Origin: Nematostella vectensis
Lineage: Eukaryota; Cnidaria; Anthozoa; Actiniaria; Edwardsiidae
DNA: 64,000 nucleotides
NCBI RefSeq assembly: GCF_932526225.1
Contig: NC_064036.1
Coordinates: 1,426,001 to 1,490,000, forward strand
Direction of reading: 5' to 3'
Part shown: positions 61,201-64,000 of the stretch, piece after piece
How positions within the stretch are numbered: the stretch's first letter is position 1
Layout: each line of letters starts with the position of its first letter
The notes under the pieces: model-generated
What the model was told of the DNA's origin: nothing
Seen by the model: only the letters and a program-made list of their open reading frames with translations
Database searches by the model: none
Made by a program: the position numbers and the translations under genes

Positions 61201-63777
61201 GTGTGGCTAGACCCCCTGTTAGGCCTGGTAAAACAACAAGCAATAACGGGTGTGGCTAGACCCCCTGTTAGGCCTGGTGAAACAACAAGCAATAAGGGGT
61301 GTGGCTTGACCCCCTGTTACGCCTGGTGAAACAACAAGCAATGAGAGATGTGGCTAGACCCCCTGTTAGGCCTGGTAAAACAACAAGCAATAAGGGGTGT
61401 GGCTAGACCCCCTGTTAGGCCTGGTAAAACAACAAGCAATAACGGGTGTGGCTAGACCCCCTGTTAGGCCTGGTGAAACAACAAGCAATAAGGGGTGTGG
61501 CTATACCCCCTGTTAGGCATGGTGAAACAACAAGCAATAAGGGGTGTGGCTTGACCCCCTGTTACGCATGGTGAAACAACAAGCAATAACGGGTGTGGCT
61601 ATACCCCCTGTTAGGCCTGGTGAAACAACAAGCAATGAGAGATGTGGCTAGACCCCCTGTTAGGCCTGGAGAAACAACAAGCAATGAGAGATGTGGCTAG
61701 ACCCCCTGTTAGGCCTGGTAAAACAACAAGCAATGAGAGGTGTGGCTAGACCCCCTGTTAGGCCTGGAAACAACAAGCAATAAGGGGTGTGGCTAGACCC
61801 CCTGTTAGGCCTGGTAAAACAACAAGCAATGAGAGATGTGGCTAGACCCCCTGTTAGACCTGGTAAAACAACAAGCAATAAGGGGTGTAGCTAGACCCCC
61901 TGTTAGGCCTGGTGAAACAACAAGCAATAAGGGGTGTAGCTAGACCCCCTGTTAGGCCTGGTGAAACAACAAGCAATAAGGGGTGTGGCTATACCCCCTG
62001 TTAGGCCTGGTAAAACAACAAGCAATAAGGGGTGTGGCTTGACCCCCTGTTAGGCCTGGTGAAACAACAAGCAATAAGGGGTGCAGCTAGACCCCCTGTT
62101 AGGCCTGGTAAAACAACAAGCAATGAGAGGTGTGGCTAGACCCCCTGTTAGACCTGGTGAAACAACAAGCAATGAGAGATGTGGCTAGACCCCCTGTTAG
62201 ACCTGGAGAAACAACAAGCAATAAGGGGTGTGGCTAGACCCCCTGTTAGACCTGGTAAAACAACAAGCAATAAGGGGTGTGGCTTGACCCGCTGTTAGAC
62301 CTGGTGAAACAACAAGCAATGAGAGGTGTGGCTAGACCCCCTGTTACGCCTGGTGAAACAACAAGCAATGAGAGATGTGGCTAGACCCCCTGTTAGACCT
62401 GGTAAAACAACAAGCAATAACGGGTGTGGCTAGACCCCTTGTTAGGCCTGGTGAAACAACAAGCAATGAGAGATGTGGCTAGACCCCCTGTTAGGCCTGG
62501 TGAAACAACAAGCAATGAGAGGTGTGGCTACACCCCCTGTTAGGCCTGGTGAAACAACAAGCAATGAGAGGTGTGGCTATACCCCCTGTTAGGCCTGGTG
62601 AAACAACAAGCAATGAGAGGTGTGGCTAGACCCCCTGTTAGACCTGGTAAAACAACAAGCAATGAGAGATGTGGCTAGACCCCCTGTTAGACCTGGAGAA
62701 GGGGTGTGGCTTGACCCCCTGTTAGACCTGGAGAAATAACAAGCAATAAGGGGTGTGGCTTGACACGCTGTTAGACCTGGAAAACAACAAGCAATAAGGG
62801 GTGTGGCTAGACCCCCTATTAGACCTGGAAAACAACAAGCAATAAGGGGTGTGGCTATACACCCTTTTAAACCTGGCAAGAGAGAGCGAATAATGATGGT
62901 TATATATACAGGCAGATTAGGCTTTGCCCACCACACCTAAGAAAGTCAGTTCTTTACCATTTTATTGTTTCTACCAAAAAGAAATGTACAGGGAAGGGGA
63001 GAAGAAGTATACCTAAAATAGTAGCCCCAGCTACTGCACCGAACCCGATGAGTAGATTGCGCTTAAGTTTCCTTCTCTTTTCTTCTTTTTTACGTATTTC
63101 TTCTTCAGCTCTGAAAAACAAACATTTTTACATAACACTTCTTGATAACATAGCTACAGCTAGCTTGGCAGGGTTTTTGAAAAACAATTTTGATAAAAAA
63201 ACTGATTTTGCAAATAAAAGCAAATAGACAAATAATTTATACGACAAGACAAGAAAACATGAGACACAAAAAAACACACTAAACAACTGAAAAAAGAAAC
63301 AGAACCTGTGAGACAATAAGTTAATTGCATGCATTTAAGAGGTGCGTAAGACTTACAATTCTTCCTCAGTCTTTTTAGCACTAAGCTCAACTACCAGTTC
63401 ATCTTCAACATCTACAATGTCGTCTAGTCTAGCATTCAACTCTTCTGCCACTCGTACAGCCAGCATACGAGTTCGTGCATCGTATACACCTTATTCAACA
63501 ATAAAAATGTTATCCACTGTTAGAGACACCTTGAGGAGAGTAGAATGACGAGAAGAGGCATACCCAATTTTTTTTTTTTTGGGGGGGGGGTCATCATTTC
63601 CCAAAATGGGACAAGTAATAGTTAAGCAAAACCTGTATCTGTGATAGTAAGCAAAACCTGTATCTGCCTCAGTAATGGTTACACAAAAAGGCTTATTCTT
63701 CCATAAAATTAAAATCACATGATTGGAAAAAAATCAAAGAAGCACAAACCTGTACGCAAGGAGAACACAATCAAATC
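46207..63777 (-). CDS. TMCO4: TMCO4-like protein (DUF726 alpha/beta-hydrolase), 3' part, 12 exons, 5' end outside window
   Basis: Exons: 63777-63750, 63489-63357, 63110-63013, 60832-60689, 60543-60424, 60338-60233, 59959-59862, 59561-59425, 59206-59122, 50773-50656, 50127-50010, 46359-46207. They join in frame to 445 aa plus stop; the 28-nt first exon is the least certain, and the N-terminus lies past 64000. Visible in order: an acidic helix, a charged coiled coil (EEEIRKKEEKRRKLKR), a Gly/Ala-rich hydrophobic hairpin (LLIGFGAVAGATILG to LFGAAGAGLTG) that should cross or enter a membrane, a soluble domain with SGWL, and the hydrolase core with the nucleophile elbow GFSFGAR (GxSxG, Ser nucleophile) and LLGAPV. 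The last two exons give VNIDLSAVV and NSHGDY, as near the end of TMCO4. Substrate unknown. Introns are inflated by satellites to 3.6, 8.3 and 2.2 kb. Confidence 0.9.
46826..50003 (-). repeat. Mixed 25/30-bp minisatellite filling the last TMCO4 intron
   Basis: More than 110 units of ATGTCTATCAGTGACTGTAA plus ATGTC (25 bp), many extended to 30 bp by ATAAA, AAAAA or ACAAA; a G/A variant (AGTGGC or AGTGAC) alternates through the array. It runs to within about 5 bp of the 5' splice site of the exon ending at 50010. On the transcribed strand each unit has CACTGAT and then TTTACAG, which resemble a branch point and a 3' splice site. Confidence 0.95.
50331..50524 (+). repeat. Two diverged ~96-bp direct copies
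   Basis: Both contain GCGCAGTCATAGGTATCATA, then AAAAAGCAT, GTATTT.AAGATT and ACTTTTT, ending in a G-rich stretch; the second ends in G13 at 50512-50524. They lie in the intron between the exons 50127-50010 and 50773-50656. No coding content. Confidence 0.75.
51063..58945 (-). repeat. 7.9-kb CA-rich satellite, 41-bp unit, in a TMCO4 intron
   Basis: Roughly 190 units of CACTTCATAATAACTAATGC followed by AACACCCACACACACACCCAG, with variants in the CA run and at a few fixed positions (TAC/TGC, TTC/TCC). A higher-order duplication is present: about 55200-56860 recurs at about 56870-58530 with an offset of 1,670 bp, sharing rare variants such as CGCACACAGC, ATAACAACTAA and ACACTCCCAG. An earlier ~1.2-kb offset links the rare AGTAATAC units at 53161 and 54387. 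The pre-mRNA (minus strand) reads it as UGUGUGUGGGUGUUG with ATTAGTTATTATG. Confidence 0.97.
60836..62880 (-). repeat. 49-bp minisatellite made of the TMCO4 splice acceptor and exon start
   Basis: About 41 units of 49 bp. On the minus strand each unit is the last 15 nt of the intron (TTGTTGTTTCACCAG) followed by about the first 34 nt of the exon at 60832-60689 (GTCTTACAGGGGGTCTAGC and CACCCCTTATTGC). The array ends exactly at the functional acceptor. Units vary mainly at GCCTAAC/GTCTAAC and AATAAGGGG/AATGAGAG; the far end (62700-62880) is degenerate. Confidence 0.96.
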
Positions 63778-64000
63778 CTGTAAAAGCATATACAAATATT
63801 GTTAACAATAAGAACAACAAGAGGTGGAGAAATTGCATACAGGGTAGAAATGAAAAGGACAATACGCAATTTAAAAAAAAAATGTCACCTGATGATAAAT
63901 AACTTGCCAAGTAAAATATTTAATAATCTGTGGGAGCAAGGGAGCAAAGGGGGGCTATTCTTATACCAACCTCCCACCTTGAGAAAGGTGAAAACCCTAG

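Overview
The window is animal nuclear DNA: genes are split into many small exons with GT-AG introns, and four gene models join in frame across every junction. Their products (aquaglyceroporin, copper monooxygenase of the DBH/MOXD1 type, RERE/atrophin co-repressor, TMCO4-like hydrolase), the compact introns, the abundant TA-type MITEs, a TTAA-type DNA transposon and the many G/C homopolymer runs suit a cnidarian, most likely an anthozoan such as a sea anemone. The species is inferred, not proven.

Layout. 1-4.1 kb: MITEs, a hairpin and a ~23-bp satellite upstream of the first gene. 4.1-8.5 kb (+): a complete six-exon aquaglyceroporin gene (291 aa). 8.8-9.2 kb: a MITE and a 72-bp sequence that also occurs inverted at 2.8 kb. 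9.7-16.5 kb (-): a complete 14-exon MOXD1/DBH-like monooxygenase gene (591 aa) with all expected copper ligands. 18.0-20.8 kb (+): a transposase element whose C-terminal part lies before its N-terminal part; the parts meet at terminal inverted repeats around one TTAA and complement each other at an internal TTTAA. 22.2-32.4 kb (-): a complete 17-exon RERE gene (1077 aa; BAH, ELM2, SANT, GATA finger, atrophin-like tail), with a candidate promoter near 34.0 kb. 34-44 kb: no recognisable gene, one clear MITE. 44.1-64 kb (-): the 3' twelve exons of a TMCO4/DUF726 gene that runs off the right edge; three introns and the 3' flank carry four unrelated minisatellites totalling about 15 kb.

The most unusual theme is repeats seeded from gene ends. 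A 49-bp array in the TMCO4 intron is built from the gene's own 3' splice site plus the first 34 nt of the next exon (about 41 decoy acceptors). A 33-bp array in the RERE 3' UTR is built from its last codons and stop. A 51-bp perfect copy of a monooxygenase exon lies in an upstream intron of the same gene. The permuted transposon is the other striking structure.

The genes do not form an operon or a pathway; they are separate housekeeping or regulatory genes. Exon boundaries come from reading splice signals and protein family similarity by eye, with no alignment or transcript data.
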